Positions 62,585-64,000 of a stretch of 64,000 nucleotides of DNA are shown piece after piece. The DNA lies in assembly GCF_000013745.1 (NCBI RefSeq), contig NC_007925.1:4836001-4900000 (forward strand), in the 5' to 3' direction. The stretch's first letter is position 1; every line of letters starts with the position of its first letter. The DNA comes from Rhodopseudomonas_A palustris_F. Its GTDB lineage: Bacteria; Pseudomonadota; Alphaproteobacteria; Rhizobiales; Xanthobacteraceae. The notes under the pieces were generated by a model that searched no databases, was not told the origin of the DNA, and saw only the letters and a program-made list of their open reading frames with translations. The translations under genes were made by a program, and so were the position numbers.

Positions 62585-64000
62585 TCAGCCGTGGCTCTTG
62601 AACGCGTCGCTGATCTCGTCGAGCGCCTTCGGGTCCTCGATGGTCGCCGGCATCGCCCATTCCTCGCCATCGGCGATCTTCTTGATCGTGCCGCGAAGAA
62701 TCTTGCCGGAGCGGGTTTTCGGCAGCCGGCCGACCGTAATGGCGAGCTTGAACGCCGCGACCGGCCCGAGCTTGTCGCGCACCAGCTTGACCACTTCCTG
62801 CTCGATGGTGACGGCGTCGCGGGTGACGCCGGCCTTCAACACCAGGAAGCCGCACGGCACCTCGCCCTTGATGGGGTCGTTGATGCCGAGCACCGCGCAT
62901 TCGGCGACGTCGGGATGGGAGGCGAGAATTTCCTCCATGCCGCCGGTGGAGAGCCGGTGGCCGGCGACGTTGATGATGTCGTCGGTGCGGCCCATCACGA
63001 AGACGTAGCCGTCCTCGTCCATGTAGCCGGCGTCCGAGGTCTTGTAGTAGCCGGGGTAATCGATGAAGTAGCTTTCCCGGCAGCGCTCGTCCTGCTGCCA
63101 CAGCGTCGGCAGGTTGCCGGGCGGCAGCGGCAGCTTGATCACGATCGAGCCCATGGTGCCGAGCGGCACCGGATGGCTTGCCTCGTCGACCACCTTGATA
63201 TCGTAGCCCGGCATCGGCACGGTCGGCGAGCCGTGCTTGACCGGCAACAGCCCGAGCCCAACCGGATTGCCGGCGATGCACCAACCGGTTTCGGTCTGCC
63301 ACCAGTGATCGATCACCGGCACGTGCAGCATCTCTTCGGCCCATTCCACCGTCGGCGGATCGGCGCGCTCGCCGGCCAGGAACAGGGTGCGCAGCTTCGA
63401 CAGATCGTATTTGCCGAAGAAGGTGCCGTCCGGGTCTTCCTTGCGGATGGCGCGGAACGCGGTCGGCGCGGTGAACAGCGCCACCGCGCCGTAGTCCGCA
63501 ATGACCCGCCAGAACGCGCCGGCATCCGGGGTGCCGACCGGCTTGCCCTCATACATGATCGAGGTCGCGCCGTGAATCAGCGGGCCGTAGATGATGTAGC
63601 TGTGGCCGACCACCCAGCCGATGTCGGAGGCGCACCACCAGACTTCGCCGGGCTTGACGCCGTAGAGATTTTCCATGGTCCATTTCAGCGCGACGAGGTG
63701 GCCGCCATTGTCGCGCACCACGCCCTTCGGCTTGCCGGTGGTGCCGGAGGTGTAGAGGATATACAGCGGGTCGGTGGCCTCGACCGCCACGCAATCGGCC
63801 TTCTTGCCGGCGGCGAGTGCAGCGGCGCGCAAGCTGGCCCAGTCGTGATCGCGGCCGGGGGTGAGTTCGCAGGTCTGCTGCGGCCGCTCCAGGATGATGC
63901 AGGCCTGCGGAGGTGCTGCCGACAGCGCGATGGCGTCGTCGAGCAACGGCTTGTACTTGACGATGCGGCCGGGCTCGATGCCGCAACTCGCCGACAGGAT
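62585..64000 (-). CDS. prpE: Propionyl-CoA synthetase (AMP-forming), 5' end outside window
   Basis: The frame is open to the window edge; about 471 residues of the usual 630 are visible. AMP-binding motif LYILYTSGTTGKPKGVVRD, then TDIGWVVGHSYIIYGPL, HWWQTETGW, and the hinge/C-terminal GRTDDIINVAGHRLSTGGMEE. The final LPKTRSGKILRG holds the Lys that is acetylated in the Acs/Prp group. NGGHLVALKWTMENLYG after the loop is typical of PrpE and distinguishes it from AcsA. Activates propionate (and probably acetate) for central metabolism. Confidence 0.92.
   Translation of the reverse strand: MLSASCGIEPGRIVKYKPLLDDAIALSAAPPQACIILERPQQTCELTPGRDHDWASLRAAALAAGKKADCVAVEATDPLYILYTSGTTGKPKGVVRDNGGHLVALKWTMENLYGVKPGEVWWCASDIGWVVGHSYIIYGPLIHGATSIMYEGKPVGTPDAGAFWRVIADYGAVALFTAPTAFRAIRKEDPDGTFFGKYDLSKLRTLFLAGERADPPTVEWAEEMLHVPVIDHWWQTETGWCIAGNPVGLGLLPVKHGSPTVPMPGYDIKVVDEASHPVPLGTMGSIVIKLPLPPGNLPTLWQQDERCRESYFIDYPGYYKTSDAGYMDEDGYVFVMGRTDDIINVAGHRLSTGGMEEILASHPDVAECAVLGINDPIKGEVPCGFLVLKAGVTRDAVTIEQEVVKLVRDKLGPVAAFKLAITVGRLPKTRSGKILRGTIKKIADGEEWAMPATIEDPKALDEISDAFKSHG

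Overview
The window comes from a GC-rich alphaproteobacterium of the Bradyrhizobium/Rhodopseudomonas group (Nitrobacteraceae), most like Rhodopseudomonas. The signs are a fused trpE(G) behind a tandem-Trp leader peptide, a CcrM-type GANTC methyltransferase, a FixK/FNR-type box, a GAAC-N7-GAAC SOS-type box, the block mutY-dciA-dsbA-smc, and several families of dispersed palindromic intergenic repeats. Both ends are cut inside genes: nadA on the left (5' end missing) and a propionyl-CoA synthetase on the right (5' end missing).

Layout. 1-3.4 kb: nadABC, de novo NAD synthesis. 3.5-11.3 kb: conserved hypotheticals, a SleB-type wall hydrolase, ppdK with an 85-residue Lys/Ala-rich tail, an unlisted small DUF3096 protein and a DUF1236 protein. 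11.4-19.4 kb: glyQS, an S49 peptidase, a small-molecule-type methyltransferase, a DUF2007 protein and a polyprenyl diphosphate synthase. 19.7-28.8 kb: ispE, a TPR protein, ETF-QO, a family-4-like uracil-DNA glycosylase, a GT39-like membrane protein and rnhB. 29-36 kb: an SOS-box radical SAM protein, a MarR-GNAT fusion behind a large palindrome, a zinc peptidase, ccrM with two GANTC sites at its start, and mutY. 36-44 kb: the conserved mutY-dciA-dsbA-smc block, interrupted by a higBA toxin-antitoxin pair and by a RAYT transposase flanked by REP hairpins. 44-48.5 kb: an Rsm22-like protein, lemA with an M48 peptidase, and two adjacent P-loop ATPases. 48.7-53.9 kb: a catabolic cassette for a sugar acid (IlvD/Edd dehydratase, MFS permease, DapA-family aldolase, divergent IclR regulator).

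53.9-55.8 kb is a lower-GC decay zone. A GNAT gene appears split by an insertion that carries an RHH antitoxin and a frameshifted ParE-like toxin, lying between two diverged 125-bp repeats. 56-59 kb: apt and trpE(G) with a complete attenuator. 59-61 kb: a frameshifted hicB, then a two-gene module (RusA-like resolvase; PD-(D/E)xK-like plus HEPN-like protein) inserted at the 3' end of a phnA-like gene and bounded by a perfect 58-bp direct repeat. 61-64 kb: ompW behind a perfect FixK/FNR box, a small lipoprotein and prpE.

The most promising unexplained item is the RusA/nuclease-HEPN module with its att-like repeat. Next come the leaderless trpL attenuator, the REP/RAYT unit, the phased operator of the RHH antitoxin, and the hairpin with two GANTC sites that sequesters the ribosome site of the gene downstream of ccrM. 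All functional names rest on motif and family recognition by eye; no search was run.
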